NCBI RefSeq assembly: GCF_019393635.1
Contig: NC_057862.1
Span: 411,164,169 to 411,228,168 of the forward strand
From: Dromiciops gliroides
Lineage: Eukaryota > Chordata > Mammalia > Microbiotheria > Microbiotheriidae
DNA: 64,000 nt
Direction: 5' to 3'
Each line of letters starts with the position of its first letter. Within the stretch, counting starts at the first letter, position 1. Made by a program: the position numbers and the translations under genes. Below, in pieces: positions 1 to 9,888 of this stretch. The notes under the pieces were generated by a model. That model ran no database searches. It saw nothing but the letters and a program-made list of their open reading frames with translations, and had not been told where the DNA came from.

Positions 1-54
1 AATGCCAATTGTAATCCAGTTATGATATGAGCAAGTTATAGGGAGTTGATCAAG

Positions 55-155
55 ATGCCCAAGAGTTAAGTGACTTGCCCAAGATGACACAGTTAGTAGA
101 TGTCAGCAGTAGAATATGATCCCATCTTCTTGATGCTGAGGTCAGCTCTTTAATA
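55..155 (-). repeat. MIR/CORE-SINE fragment
   Basis: Antisense core motif (TTAAGTGACTTGCCCAAG, then ACACAGTTAGTAG) typical of mammalian MIR/CORE-SINEs. Old and diverged. Confidence 0.6.
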
Positions 156-780
156 CCCCCTTTATTTGTGCCTAAACACTCAAATGGTGTTTTTTAGTCC
201 TTTGGAGATGTCCAGGCATGAATTTGGATGCCAGAAGCATATAGTCATTGACTTAATTAGATATGACAAATATTTATTAAATGTCTATGATGGTGCCAGG
301 TACTGGGCCTGGCACTTTGGAAACAAGAAAGCCTTTGTCCTTGAAGAATTTAGAGTGCTGTGGGGGTGGTAGGGGCATTGAAGATGGGTATGACTCAGTG
401 TATAGAAGATATCAAGCAGAGGGACCCACAAGACTAGTGGAGACTTTGCCTCCATGTAGACATCACAAATCTCAGTCCTTGAAGTTGTCACCATCTCCCA
501 GATGTTTCTAAGCTAAGAGCTAATGGTGGCCAACCTTCAGGGAACAAATGGGATTGGTGCCACCATGTTTTTTATGACTTGAGTTTTCTGCTCTCTGCTG
601 TATGCCTTGTATGCTACTCTTCCCTTCCCTTTGTCTGGAGGGGCAGTGGTACCATCTCAAGGAGAAGGTTAAGTGTGACAGAGACCTAGCACATAGTGCT
701 TAGAAAACTACATTTCCCCCAGGAAGCCTCATTTATTTGAAAGATGTTTGGTTTTCATTTGAGCAGAAGACCATCGATCA
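156..780. other. No gene; unclassified non-coding DNA
   Basis: Short overlapping open frames on both strands without recognisable protein. A weak old-repeat signature (AAATATTTATTAAATGTCTA, then GTGCCAGGTACTGGGC) lies near 265-310. I see nothing else. Confidence 0.5.
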
Positions 781-814
781 CATCAAGGGAATGGCATATG
801 GAGGACAGACACAC

Positions 815-960
815 AGGGAGGCCTAAGGTTTTTGCTCTGAGCTCTGCCACTGCCTTGCTGTGTGACCTTGAGCAAAGTCCTTAACTTCTCTGTGCCTCAG
901 ATTTTCCCATCTGGAAAAATCTGATAATACTATTTGCTGCTCACCTTTCTTCTGTCCAAG
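815..960 (+). repeat. MIR fragment
   Basis: Sense MIR core: CTTGCTGTGTGACCTTGAGC, followed by the CTGTGCCTCAG...CATCTG stretch. Diverged copy. Confidence 0.65.
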
Positions 961-1154
961 CATGTGGAGAGGATTAATGAGAGATCTAATTAACACATGT
1001 AGCTTTTTGGAAGAAAGAGGCTAGAAGACAGTATAATGTCTTCATTAATATTTCTTATTGGTTCAAATGCCAGGTTTGGTCTATTCTTGACCATTACATA
1101 ACATTTCCAATGTCTTCCAACTTCCTTTGGACTCTCAGTAATTTAAAGGTATTT

Positions 1155-1321
1155 TGGAAGAGAATCTTGTTATTATTATAGTTATTGTTGTTGTTGTTGT
1201 TGTTGCTGTTATTTTTGTGGGGCAATGAGGGTTAAGCTCACAGTTTCTGAGGCTGGATTTGCCCTCAGGTTCTCCTGAATCCAGGGCTGGTGCTTTATCC
1301 ACTGTGCCACTGAGCTGCCCC
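1155..1321 (-). repeat. CORE-SINE (WSINE/Mar1 type) with GTT tail
   Basis: Antisense SINE running from a (GTT)n tract at about 1181-1206 (its CAA-type tail) to the 5' end GAGCTGCCCC at 1321. It contains GGGGCAATGAGGGTTAAG and the reverse of the B-box region. Confidence 0.8.
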
Positions 1322-1419
1322 CTTATCTTGGTATTATTTTTAAGTGACCACCAAGGTGGAATATGATTCCAACCTTCCCATGTCCCACTAGCATTCTTCA
1401 CAGATGAGCTGTGAAGGAA

Positions 1420-1545
1420 AGATAAGATACCAAAACAACTCCCTTTCTGAATGAGCATTGGCTTTGTAGACAAAGGGCCTGGGTTCAAATCCTACCACTG
1501 ACATGTAAAACCTCTGTGACCTTAATCTCCCTGGGCTTCAGATTG
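1420..1545 (+). repeat. MIR-like SINE fragment
   Basis: Sense fragment with GGGTTCAAATCCTACCACTG and CTCTGTGACCTTAATCTCC. Diverged, directly abutting an antisense SINE. Confidence 0.6.
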
Positions 1546-1546
1546 T

Positions 1547-1812
1547 TAGTTTTCAGTTGTGTCCAACTCTTCATAATCCTATTTGGGGTTTTCTTGGCAA
1601 AGATACAGGTGCAGTTTGCCATTTCCTTCTCTAGCTCATTTTACAGATGAAGAAACTGAGGTAAACAGGGTTAAGTGACTTGCCTAGGGTCACATAACTA
1701 GTAATTATCTAAGCCAGATTCTTACTCAGGTTTTCCTGACTCTAGGCCCCGGGACTCTAGTCACTGGTCCATGGAGTCTCAAAGAGTTGAACACCAACTG
1801 AACAACAACAAA
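1547..1812 (-). repeat. Mar1-type SINE, antisense
   Basis: Full-length type with the 3' body TTTGGGGTTTTCTTGGC, TTTGCCATTTCCTTCTC, ACTGAGGTAAACAGGGTTAA and the core. The last part (about 1775-1812, GAGTCTCAAAGAGTTGAAC... AACAACAACAA) resembles the SINE tail in the opposite direction, so the end may be composite. Confidence 0.75.
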
Positions 1813-1859
1813 ATTCATCTATCTTTATATTTCTAGACCAGTATTTATAGGGTATATCA

Positions 1860-2320
1860 ATATATTTCAAATCCTAAAATGGTCCTAGGTGAGATCCAAA
1901 TTAACTCAAAAGATCTTGGATTTGAGCCAAGTCTTGAAGGGAAACAAAGAGGTCAGAGCATTCCAAGAATGGGGAATAAGTGGCACAAAGACGTGGAGAT
2001 GAGAAATGGACAACTGTGTCTGAGAAATTATAAGTGGGGTATCATTATTAGATTATAGAGTCCATGGAGGGAAATAGAGATGAAGAGGACTGGAAAGGCA
2101 TGAAGACACCAGGTTTTTGAAGAACTTTAAATACAAACAAAGAAATCTGTTTGGTCCTGGAAGTAACAAGGATCCAATGTATCTCTTTGAGCAAAGGAAT
2201 GATATAGACAGACATTTGCATTAGAAAAGTCATGTTGATATATGAGTGAAGAATAGATTGGAGTGGGAAGAGACATGAGGCAAGGAGACTATTTAGAAAG
2301 CTATGGTGGGACAATCTGTG
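1860..2320 (+). repeat. Old interspersed repeat (CR1/L3-like or ancient LTR class, unresolved)
   Basis: Carries landmarks shared with other copies here (CTTGAAGG, AGCATTCCAAGAATGGGGAA, GTTTTTGAAGAACTTTAAAT, GGAGTGGGAAGAGACATGAGG). The same landmarks recur at 38330-38460 and 39360-39900. Family not resolved by eye. Confidence 0.5.
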
Positions 2321-2429
2321 GACTTAACTGGCTTCCTAATGATGTTGAGAAAAATCTAAGAAGGTCCTTGGCACTTAGGGTGAAGACACTGTGAAGCATT
2401 TGTGAGAGGACATGGACATGTCACCCATG

Positions 2430-2690
2430 ATGAATTGTGATCTGTCTCAGAAGCTGAGAGTTGGAAGGGATCTCAGGAGGTATCTCCATCCAGTCCCTAC
2501 ACAAATGAATGGAATCCCCACTAAAACCCACTTGAAGGCATCCCTGCTGTGACATACTACACTGTAAAATACTCAAGTTGTCTGAGTTGCAATTATGGAT
2601 CTCATCCAGGAACATTTTAGAATTTGAAATATATTGATATAGCCTATAAAAGCTGGTCTGGGAGAATAGAGACACACTGTAGCCCTGAAG
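2430..2690 (+). repeat. CR1/L3-like LINE remnant
   Basis: Landmark order GAGTTGGAAGGGATCTCAGG, then CATCCAGTCCCTACAC, then CTTGAAGGCATCCCTGCTGTGAC resembles 3' regions of CR1/L3 LINEs. No open frame remains. Confidence 0.5.
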
Positions 2691-2859
2691 ACCTCTAAAG
2701 AGCAGGGACTTACCATTTCTTAAGGAAGCCCATACATTGATGAGATCACTTGAGAACTTTAGTAGACTCCTCCTTGGCCATGGTCATTTGGGAGACCTTA
2801 CTTTAGTGTTTTCTAGTATGCAAAGTGACTTCACACACATGAGCATCTTTGAGGTAAAA

Positions 2860-3073
2860 TAAGCACTGTGGGTTAAATACAATTCTTGGACTCAGAAAGA
2901 CCTGTGTTTCAATCCTGTTTCAGACGCTTACTAAGCTTTGTGACCTGGATAAGTCACTCTCTGTGCCTCAGTTCCCTCATCTGAAAAATTAGGGTGATAA
3001 TAGCACTTAACTCACAGAGTCATTATAAGGATGAAATTAACATGTAAAGTGCTTTTCAAAATGTAAAGCACTC
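2860..3073 (+). repeat. MIR, left part (split by L1)
   Basis: Sense MIR: AAGACCTGTGTTTCAATCC, CTTTGTGACCTGGATAAGTC, CTGTGCCTCAGTTCCCTC and its 3' end. It is interrupted at 3073 by an L1 and resumes at 3998 (AAGCACTCTATAAATCCTAG). Confidence 0.7.
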
Positions 3074-3997
3074 CTAAATCACTATTGATTAGAGAAATGC
3101 AAATTAAAACAACTCTGAGGTACCATCTCACACCTATCAGATTGACTAATATGACAAAAAAGGAAAATAATAAATGTTGGAGAAACTGGAAATATCGGAA
3201 TACTAATGCATTGTTGGTGAAGTTGTGAGCTGATCCAACCATTCTAGAAAGCAATTTGGAACTATGCCCAAAGGGCTATGGGACTGTACATACCCCTTGA
3301 CCCAGTAGTACTACTATTAGGTCTGTATCCCAAAGAGATCATGAAAAAGGGAGAAGGACCCACGTGTACAAAAAATATTTATAGCAGCTCTCTTTGTGGT
3401 GGCAAAGAACTGGAAATTGAGGGAATGTCCATCAATTGGGAAATTGCTGAACAAGTTGTGGTATTTGAATGCAATGCAATATTATTGTGCTGTAAGAAAT
3501 GATGAACAGGCAGATTTCAGAAAAACCTGGAAAGACTTAAGTGATGCTGAGTGAAGTAAGCAGAACCAGGAGAATACTGTACATAGTAACAGCAACAATT
3601 GTGTGATGTTCAACTGTGATAGATTTAGCTCTTCTTAGCGTGTAATAATCCAAGACAATTCCAAAGAACTCATGATGGAAAATGTTCTCCACATCCAGAA
3701 AAAAGAACTGTGGATTCTGAATGCAGATTGAACCATATTGTTTCTACCTTTTGACTGTTTTTTTTTCTTTTTTGAGATTTTCCCCTTGTATTCTGACTCT
3801 TCTTTCATAATATAATCAATGCAGAAATAAGTTTGATGTGATCGTACATATATAACCTGTATCACATTGCTGTCTTGGGGAAGGAGGAGGGAAAGGAGGG
3901 TGGGAGAAAAATTTGGAACTAAAAATCTTATGAAAAAAATGTTGAAAACTATATCTAAATGTAACTGAAAAATAATATAATACTTTTATGATTAAAA
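3074..3997 (+). mobile_element. 5'-truncated L1 (ORF2 C-terminus + 3' UTR)
   Basis: About 924 bp of L1 in the sense direction. Translation between 3280 and 3530 gives decayed ORF2 C-terminal text (IYSSSLCGGKELEIEG, then MSINWEIAEQ; the intact copy at 58 kb has [22 protein letters not shown]). The 3' UTR (AGCAGAACCAGGAGAATACTG) and its G-rich GGAGGAGGGAAAGGAGG stretch follow. It is flanked by the 11-bp target duplication GTAAAGCACTC (3063-3073 and 3998-4008) inside a MIR. Old copy with frameshifts. Confidence 0.85.
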
Positions 3998-4039
3998 GTA
4001 AAGCACTCTATAAATCCTAGCCATCATCATCACCATCAC

Positions 4040-4600
4040 CTTTGTGTATGAATAGATCTCTTCTGATTATAGAACCAAAAGCCAGAGGGTTAGAATTGTC
4101 TGTACTCATTCTGAGTTAAGCTGAGTGGAAAGCAAGGGAAGAGAGAACTTTCTTCCTGAATATAATTCACCATAGAGTTGTTGAACACCATGAGGGTACC
4201 ATGACTGTTTATTTTCTATTATCTCTTGAAATTGTCTCTGAGTCCTTATGTTGATAAAATGCTCAGGTATTTTAGAATTGACTTATATTTTTTCCATGTA
4301 AGTCTCAAGGAAAAGTGTGATTCCAGCTTGTTATCTAGTGAAATTCTAACTTGAATTAGATACATTTACAGAAAGAAATAACTAGATGGAAAAAAACCCA
4401 GCAACAGGAGGAGGCAAGTTCAGTACCTAATTCCCAACCTTTTCTTCCTCCTCCTTGATTTCCTACTCCTTTTTCTCCTTCTCCTCCTCCTCCTATTCCT
4501 TCTCCTCCTTATTAATTTCTTTTCTCTCTGTCTCTGCATCTGTTTCTGTCTTTCTCTGTATCTCTTCAGGTATTTGATAAAGAAATGTATTCAATCAATA
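4040..4600. other. No gene; pyrimidine-rich tract near 4440-4560
   Basis: Unclassified DNA. A CTCCTCCTC/TTCTCC-rich low-complexity block lies at about 4438-4560. Confidence 0.5.
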
Positions 4601-4609
4601 AAGATCAGT

Positions 4610-5229
4610 AACTCATTTATAACAAAAACTTCTCCTATCTTATGATCACCCCTCCTCAGCTAAATAATCTGTCCCTCCAGGCTCTATTCTGGGTCTCTTT
4701 CTTTTCTATACTCTATACTTCCTTCTCTTCTCTATACTCTCTCACTTGTTGATCTCATCAGCTCCCACTGATTTAAGTGTCATCTTTGTGTACAAGAATC
4801 CTAGCTCTATCTTCATCCTTGGTCTCCCTTTTGAGTTCTAGTCCTGTGTCTCCAACTACTACTAGACATTCCAAACTGGATTCCTATAGGGCTTTAAATG
4901 TCCCAAAATAGAACTAATTTTCTTTGCCCCAAATCCACCCCTCCAAATCACTTTCCTATTTTTTTCAAGGGCATCATAATCCTTCCTTCCAATCATCAAA
5001 TGTTCGACCTCAGGTCATCTTTACCTCCTCTTTCTCATTCATCCTACAAATCCAACTAGTTGCCAAATCTTTTCCTTTGGCACATACATCAACACATTTT
5101 CTCTCACAACACTCCTTCCAGATACCCCAGACATTCATCACTGTCCATTTATAACTTCCTCATTCACTTCCCTGCTTTGTCTGTTTTTTCTAATGTATTC
5201 TCTATAAAGTCATCCAAAATAATTTTCCT
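4610..5229 (+). mobile_element. L2 LINE remnant, left part (split by L1)
   Basis: Sense L2 3' ORF region: TAGTCCTGTGTCTCCAACTAC, CCAAAATAGAACTAATTTTC, AAATCTTTTCC and AAAGTCATCCAAAATAATTTTCC. It continues at 6055 after an L1 insertion. Highly decayed. Confidence 0.65.
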
Positions 5230-6040
5230 AGACTTACGTGAGCTGATGCAGAGTGAAGTGTGCAGAACCAAGGGAACATTGTACACAACAACTGCAATGT
5301 TGTACAGGGAAGAACTTTGAAGAACTTCACTATTCTCAGTAAAACAATGATAGAAGTCCATCCCATAGGACCCATGATAAAATATACTATCCACCTCTGG
5401 AGAGAAAAATGATGTTGTTTAAATGCAGACTGAAGCATACTATGTTTTACTTTATTTTGTAAGGACTAAAATTCTAGCTATACTGTCTGAAATATCTGAG
5501 TGGTCTCCAATAAATTATAAACTTTAGCAAGAGTTAGACTTTTAAGCATTTATTAAGGAGAATAAGAATTTTGTAAAGAGAGAGAGAAAGGCCTAAATTA
5601 ATCTATCTATCAAAAGGAGAGTGCGTTTCTAGCTCTGCTCTCCACCAGAGTCCACACAAAAAGAAAGCGAGCCAGCACGCCAGGCTCCCCCTTCTTTAAG
5701 CAAACTTGTCAAGTGACAAGCAAACATCCCTTCCTGATGCCAAAGAAAAGGCGCATGGTCCTGCCCTCAGAGGCCCTCTCCTCATGTTGGACCTTTCCTA
5801 CAGTAAGCCTCCAGCAGGTGGCGTCATTCCAGTCTTTATAATTTCTTCTTTTGTTAGTCTTCTTATATGAAGTGAATAATAAGGAAATGTTTTACGTGAT
5901 TGTACATGTATAACCTATATCTGATTGCTTACTATCTCAGGGAGGGTGGAGGGAATAGAGGGAGGGATAGAATTTGGAACTCAAAACTTAAAAAAAAAAT
6001 GTTTCACATTTAATTGGGGAAAAATAAAATATTTCCTTAA
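5230..6040 (+). mobile_element. L1 3' end inserted in L2
   Basis: L1 3' terminal sequence (GAGCTGATGCAGAGTGAAGTG, ACTGAAGCATACTATGTT, TGTACATGTATAACCTATAT, GGAGGGTGGAGGGAATAGAGG), interrupted at about 5458-5831 by an LTR. Target duplications 5216-5229 and 6041-6054 agree at 12 of 14 bases (AAAATAATTTTCCT and AAATTGATTTTCCT), and the flanking L2 is continuous across it. Confidence 0.8.
5458..5831 (-). mobile_element. Solo LTR-like fossil (retroviral), in L1 3' UTR
   Basis: A block of about 374 bp interrupts an otherwise collinear L1 3' UTR (compare the copy at 10276-10690). It has TG...CA ends and, on the minus strand, a poly(A) signal in CTTAATAAATGCTT (about 5548-5561). No internal retroviral region is present, so it reads as a solo LTR. 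The target duplication is indistinct and both ends are uncertain by a few bases. Family not identified; older than the WSINEs. Confidence 0.5.
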
Positions 6041-6054
6041 AAATTGATTTTCCT

Positions 6055-6290
6055 GAAGCACAGATCTGACCATTTCACTCCTTCTGTATAAATTCCAGTG
6101 GTTTCCTATTACCTCTAGGATTAAATATAAACTCCTCTGTTTGACATTTAAAATCCTTCACAGCCCAGCCCCATCCTACCTTTCCAGTCTTATTATACTT
6201 TACTCCTCTTCCCAGACTCTATGGACCTGCCAACCAGGCCTTCTCACATGATTGTCGTTCCATTTTATGTCTGGGTGCATTTGGACAGGC
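6055..6290 (+). mobile_element. L2 LINE remnant, right part
   Basis: Continues the L2 at 4610-5229: GATCTGACCATTTCACTCC, AATTCCAGTGGTTTCC, CTCTAGGATTAAATATAAAC, CTTCACAGCCCAGCCCC, CTTTCCAGTCTTATTATAC. Confidence 0.7.
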
Positions 6291-6299
6291 TGCACCTTA

Positions 6300-6415
6300 T
6301 GATAGACAGTGAATGAAAATGCTTCTGTTCAGTACCTACCATGTGTCATGGATTGTCCTAGGGACCAAGGAGGCAAGTTCAAAAATGAAATAATCCTTAA
6401 AGGAGCTTATATTCT
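6300..6415 (+). repeat. Old interspersed repeat, left part (split by DYNLL1 retrocopy)
   Basis: Contains CAGTACCTACCATGTGTCATG... and AAGGAGCTTATATTCT, the motif of the abundant old family that also occurs at 13770, 19860, 23846, 27905 and 37125. It resumes at 7104 after the retrocopy. Confidence 0.6.
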
Positions 6416-7103
6416 TTTTTTGTCACATCTCCGACAGGTTTATTTTTAAAAGAGGATTTTTTTCTGGAGGGGGCTGAGAAGAGCAGAGTATGGAATAGGA
6501 AATAATTACCAAGGTAAGCAGTGTTTTGCTTATTGTTTTATAACCACAACAAACTAATACATAGGATGCCCTGTACAATAACCACCCAATAAAGGCTTAA
6601 AGTTCCAGGTGTTCCCATGGCAATGCCAAAGATAGTTCAGTCTCTGGTATTTGGACTTTAGACTACAGTCCTTATGATTTGGATGGTTCTCCTTGCAAGA
6701 GGCATAGGCCACGCTCTAACCACACTTGAAGAGGAGAACTTCAACCTGGCCCAGGTAAAAGTAGATGAAGTGCTTTGTCTTGCGTGTCCCGTAGCTGCCC
6801 ATGTTCCTCCCCACGATTCAGTGCCAGGGTGGGTTATGTCAAACTCCTTCTTGATATGGGCTGCTATGTCCTTCTCTGTGTTATACTTCTCCAGGGCCTG
6901 GGTGGCACACTCTACTGAGTCCTGCTGCATCTCCTCCAACACCTCTGTGTTTTTTATTACAGCCTTGTGGTCACACATAATTGCCAAGGGTCAGGGCCAC
7001 TAGCAACTGTGACAGTCCCAGCAGGAAGGGGCAGTGATGGCTTGGCTCAGGCACTCCATGAGACCTGGTAGGTATTTTCACTCCCTGAGCTATAGCACAT
7101 CTC
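6416..7103 (-). pseudogene. DYNLL1P: Processed pseudogene of dynein light chain LC8-type 1
   Basis: Intronless retrocopy of a DYNLL1 mRNA. The CDS match runs from ATG at 6978 to TAG at 6716-6718, about 263 bp against the 270 bp of an 89-codon LC8 gene. The first 45 or so codons are clear ([10 protein letters not shown]..., [31 protein letters not shown]). The [19 protein letters not shown] block fits DYNLL1 better than DYNLL2. After FD the frame shifts, and the C-terminal half (family [39 protein letters not shown]) is recognisable only in other frames. A minus-strand AATAAA (6439-6444) lies about 22 bases before the short oligo(A), seen as T's from 6416. A perfect 15-bp target duplication AGGAGCTTATATTCT (6401-6415, 7104-7118) proves insertion. 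The parent protein is an LC8 hub of dynein and many partners; this copy cannot encode it. Confidence 0.93.
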
Positions 7104-7143
7104 AGGAGCTTATATTCTAATAGAGCTTATAGTCTGCTACAAT
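7104..7143 (+). repeat. Old interspersed repeat, right part
   Basis: Continuation of 6300-6415 after the DYNLL1 retrocopy (AGGAGCTTATATTCTAATAG). The first 15 bases are the duplicated target. Confidence 0.6.
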
Positions 7144-7377
7144 GTGCAGCTAGATGACTCAGTGAATAGAGTGCTAGGCCTGGAGTCAGGAAGACCCGAG
7201 CTTAAATTCAACCTTAGATACCAGCTGTGTGACCCTGGACTGAGCCTCTTAACCACTTCACTTGTGTTTGCCTTAATACACTTGAGAAGGAAATGGGACT
7301 CCTGTATTCTTTACCAAGAAAACCCCATGGACAATATGGTCCACTGGGCCAGGGAGGGTCAGACAAAACTGAACAAG
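7144..7377 (+). repeat. Mar1-type SINE
   Basis: Sense SINE from GTGCAGCTAGATGACTCAG through CCAGCTGTGTGACCCTGG to the 3' body GAGAAGGAAATGGGACTCC and GTCAGACAAAACTGAACAA. Confidence 0.8.
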
Positions 7378-7391
7378 CTTTCTTTGGAGGA

Positions 7392-7610
7392 GGGGCAGAG
7401 GATAGAGGACCTGACCAGGAGTTAGGAAGGCTTATCTCCATGAGTTCAAATATGGCCTTAGATACTTATTAGCTGTGTGACCCTGGACAAGTCACTTAAA
7501 TGTTTGCCTCAGTTTCCCCATTTGTAAAATGAGCTGGAGAAAGCAAACCACTTCAGTACTGAGAGAAAAGGCCCTATTTGGACTCTTCTCAGAGTCTTAA
7601 AGACAGAGAA
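7392..7610 (+). repeat. Mar1-type SINE
   Basis: Second sense SINE directly downstream: AGTTCAAATATGGCC, TTAGCTGTGTGACCCTGG, CTCAGTTTCCCCATTTG, then the 3' body GAGCTGGAGAAAGCAAACC. The 3' end is diverged where the LTR-like block begins. Confidence 0.75.
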
Positions 7611-8268
7611 TGAGTCTAGTTTCAAGCCCCACAACTTTGTTGCCTGAACCTCCCAGCAAGGAGCAACCGGGCACACAAGGCTCTGATGAGCCAAAGCCCT
7701 GAGACTTAGGTCCAAGCAGGGCCTAGAACGGGACCTGCACTTTGTGGGAGCCAAGCTAGGCTGGGAGTTCACCTTGAGGCACCTGAGGTGATTCCCATGT
7801 GACCCCAATGTTCAAACCCTAACTTAAGTTTTGTTTCTTGACAAGTTATATATGTTTATGTATGTTCACACAGCACTGTTCTAGTGAAGAACAGACATTC
7901 TTGCCCAGAATAAAGTTAAGGCCTCATGTTGCAATTTGATTGGTCGACTGTTGCAATCTGATTGGTTGTTAACATGGCAGTCTGATTGGTCGACTAGTAT
8001 AATCTGATTGGTCCTTACAGTTACCATATATGGGACATTGATACTATATGCTGTGATTGGCTGTTTTTGTAATGTTGCATGGAAATGGAAACTGTAATGT
8101 GATTGGTCGAGAGGGACCCTTGGTTGGTATAAATCAAGGTGTGGGACCTCACTTCAGTGCACTTTCTGGCACATTCAGAAGAATGCCCAACTTTGAAGAT
8201 GAATAAAGACACCTTCACCCACACTCTGCTGCCCACTTGGATTCTTTGAGTTGTGAGCTGCTAGCAAC
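7611..8268 (+). mobile_element. LTR-like fossil with six inverted CCAAT boxes
   Basis: Promoter-like block. Six ATTGG (inverted CCAAT, the NF-Y site) lie at 7939, 7961, 7985, 8007, 8056 and 8102, four of them on a spacing of 22-24 bases. A TATA box TATAAAT follows at 8128-8134 and a poly(A) signal AATAAA at 8202-8207. The order enhancer, TATA, AATAAA about 70 bp on, then a short tail is that of a retroviral U3-R-U5. No gag/pol/env is adjacent. Ends are approximate and I could not confirm a target duplication. Alternative: a host promoter or other promoter-bearing repeat. Confidence 0.5.
7939..8134 (+). promoter_or_regulatory. CCAAT-box array plus TATA box
   Basis: Six ATTGG boxes, several within the longer unit TGATTGGTCGACT or CTGATTGGT, end 22 bases before TATAAAT. 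NF-Y binding is known for this motif; activity here is inferred only from arrangement. Confidence 0.5.
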
Positions 8269-8325
8269 ACTTGAACTGGGCAACACTATTCAAGCGGTTA
8301 GCTGTGTTTCTAACTGTACCTTTAC

Positions 8326-8380
8326 CAAAACAAAACAAACGAAAACAAGAACAAAACAAACAAAAAACAACAACCCCAAA
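8326..8380. repeat. A-rich (CAAAA)n tract
   Basis: AAAACAAAACAAAC-type low complexity, possibly an old retroposon tail. Confidence 0.7.
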
Positions 8381-8449
8381 TGCAATCACAGAGAAATGCA
8401 CACTAAATGTGGCTGAACAACAACACAACAGGGAAGGGAATTTATTTCC

Positions 8450-8753
8450 CTCCTTACTTCTAGCTCTCAGAAATCTTATTCTCCTTCAGGACTCTATCAC
8501 TTTCTCCTGCATGAGGATTTTCCTGTTGCCACCAGTTGCTTTTATATTCCCTCCCCGCCCCCAGAACATTTTATTTATTTTGTATATATCTCTGTGTATC
8601 TTTGTTTATATAGCTATATATTCTCTCTATTCATATAGAATATGAGCTCCTTGAAAACCAATTCTCTTTCAGATTTTTGCTTAAAGTATTCCCTATACCT
8701 AGCGTAGTACTTGGCACAAAGAAAGTGCTTAATAAATGCTTGTTGATTGATTG
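8450..8753 (+). mobile_element. L2 3' end
   Basis: Ends with the L2 3' signature GAGCTCCTTGAAAACC..., CTTGGCACAAAGAAAGTGC, TTAATAAATGCTTGTTGATT. The 5' boundary is uncertain. Confidence 0.65.
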
Positions 8754-8875
8754 GGGCACAAAGAAATTAAGTAATCTGCTTACTTCTAAGGTAACATTTC
8801 TAGTATGTGTCAGAGGCATAGGTTCCAAACATAGGTCTTTCTGACTCCAAGGCTGGCCTTCTATATCCTCTAAGG
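8754..8875 (-). repeat. MIR fragment, antisense
   Basis: Reverse MIR core: AAATTAAGTAATCTGCTTAC, then CAAACATAGGTCTTTCTGAC. Diverged. Confidence 0.5.
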
Positions 8876-8938
8876 CATGCTGACACTCATTTATTTTAAT
8901 ACAGTTTCAAATATTCATCCAAGCATCACCTAAAGGAA

Positions 8939-9194
8939 CACTGGTGTGCTGGTAAATGTTTAACAACCAGCTCTCTGGATGAGGAGGGGGGAATAGAAGT
9001 ATGTCTGACATACTTTTAAGATTAATCTGCATTATTCATATTTATCCCACCACTTTTTAAGTCTAATAACCAACACAACAATAAATCAAGCCCAGATTTA
9101 GAGGTTTTACTGCTTTCCAAGGTATGAATGCTCACACTGAAAATTCAACAATTGACTCTTGTGAACTGATACGAGCAAATTCTAGCACACTACC
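8939..9194. mobile_element. hAT-like non-autonomous DNA transposon, copy 1
   Basis: Shares landmarks in the same order with 44726-44965 (TAAATGTTTAACAACCAGCT, TTTTTAAGTCTA, AATCAAGCCCAGATTT, AATGCTCACACTGAAAATTC). The termini are imperfect inverted repeats: left CTGGTGTGCTGG, right end read backwards GGTAGTGTGCTAG. About 255 bp, no transposase. The hAT assignment is inferred from the terminus style. Confidence 0.55.
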
Positions 9195-9284
9195 ACATCA
9201 AATCTTTTGTTGAGCAATTCTTTATTGTGTTCTATGTTGAAGGTTCCAATCCTTGGAGAATTTATGTGCCAGTACATCCCGACA

Positions 9285-9412
9285 CAGATATATCTCTATC
9301 TCTATCTCTATCTCCATACACACATGTGTGTACACATATATACATACATATATATATATATACACACACATATATATATATGCATAGAGAGAGAGAGCGT
9401 GTGTGTTTCAGA
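9285..9412. repeat. Compound microsatellite
   Basis: (TATCTC)n, then mixed (CA)/(TA)n, then a short (GA)n/(GT)n run. Confidence 0.9.
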
Positions 9413-9730
9413 ACCCAGAACATCTCCTTTCTCTAATTTCCTTTAGTATTTCCCACAAGAGTCCCAAAGTCTTATTCTCTGTTCCCCTGTTTTGTTCTCT
9501 GTTTCCCTATTGTGAGTCATCTCCCTAAGCAGAAGGGGACCTTTTCTCTTTCTTCTCTTAATTCCCTCACAATCTAGGATAGGACTTAGAGCTGAGACAC
9601 TGATTGGGTTATCTTAGAAGTGGGAGTCCAAGTCTTGGCAGGTTCAGAGTGGATATCAGGGAGGGGAAGAAGGTAAGCTAGATAAGGCAGAGCTGGTGAA
9701 GTTAGGATTTAGGGCCTTGGATATGCTTAT
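9413..9730. other. No gene; unclassified
   Basis: No repeat or coding signature recognised. Confidence 0.4.
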
Positions 9731-9746
9731 CAGTCCCTAAAGTATT

Positions 9747-9888
9747 TTGGAGGGGCAGAGCAATGGGGATTAAGTGACTAGCCCAGGGTCGCACAGCTAG
9801 TAAGTATCAAGTGTCCAAATCCGGATTGGAACTCAGGTCCTCTTGAATCCAGGGCCGGTGCTTTATCCACTGCACCACCTAGCTGCCC
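9747..9888 (-). mobile_element. WSINE1-type SINE with perfect 16-bp target duplication
   Basis: Antisense SINE from TTGGAGGGGCAGAGCAATGG to CACCTAGCTGCCC. Target duplication CAGTCCCTAAAGTATT at 9731-9746 and 9889-9904, perfect, implying a fairly recent insertion. Confidence 0.92.

Noticed and set aside
5060-5320. 86-codon plus frame across the L2/L1 junction
   Set aside because: Chance frame through two decayed LINEs.
6658-7003. Two overlapping 109-codon frames, one per strand
   Set aside because: The minus frame is the DYNLL1 retrocopy that turns nonsense after FD; the plus frame is its shadow.
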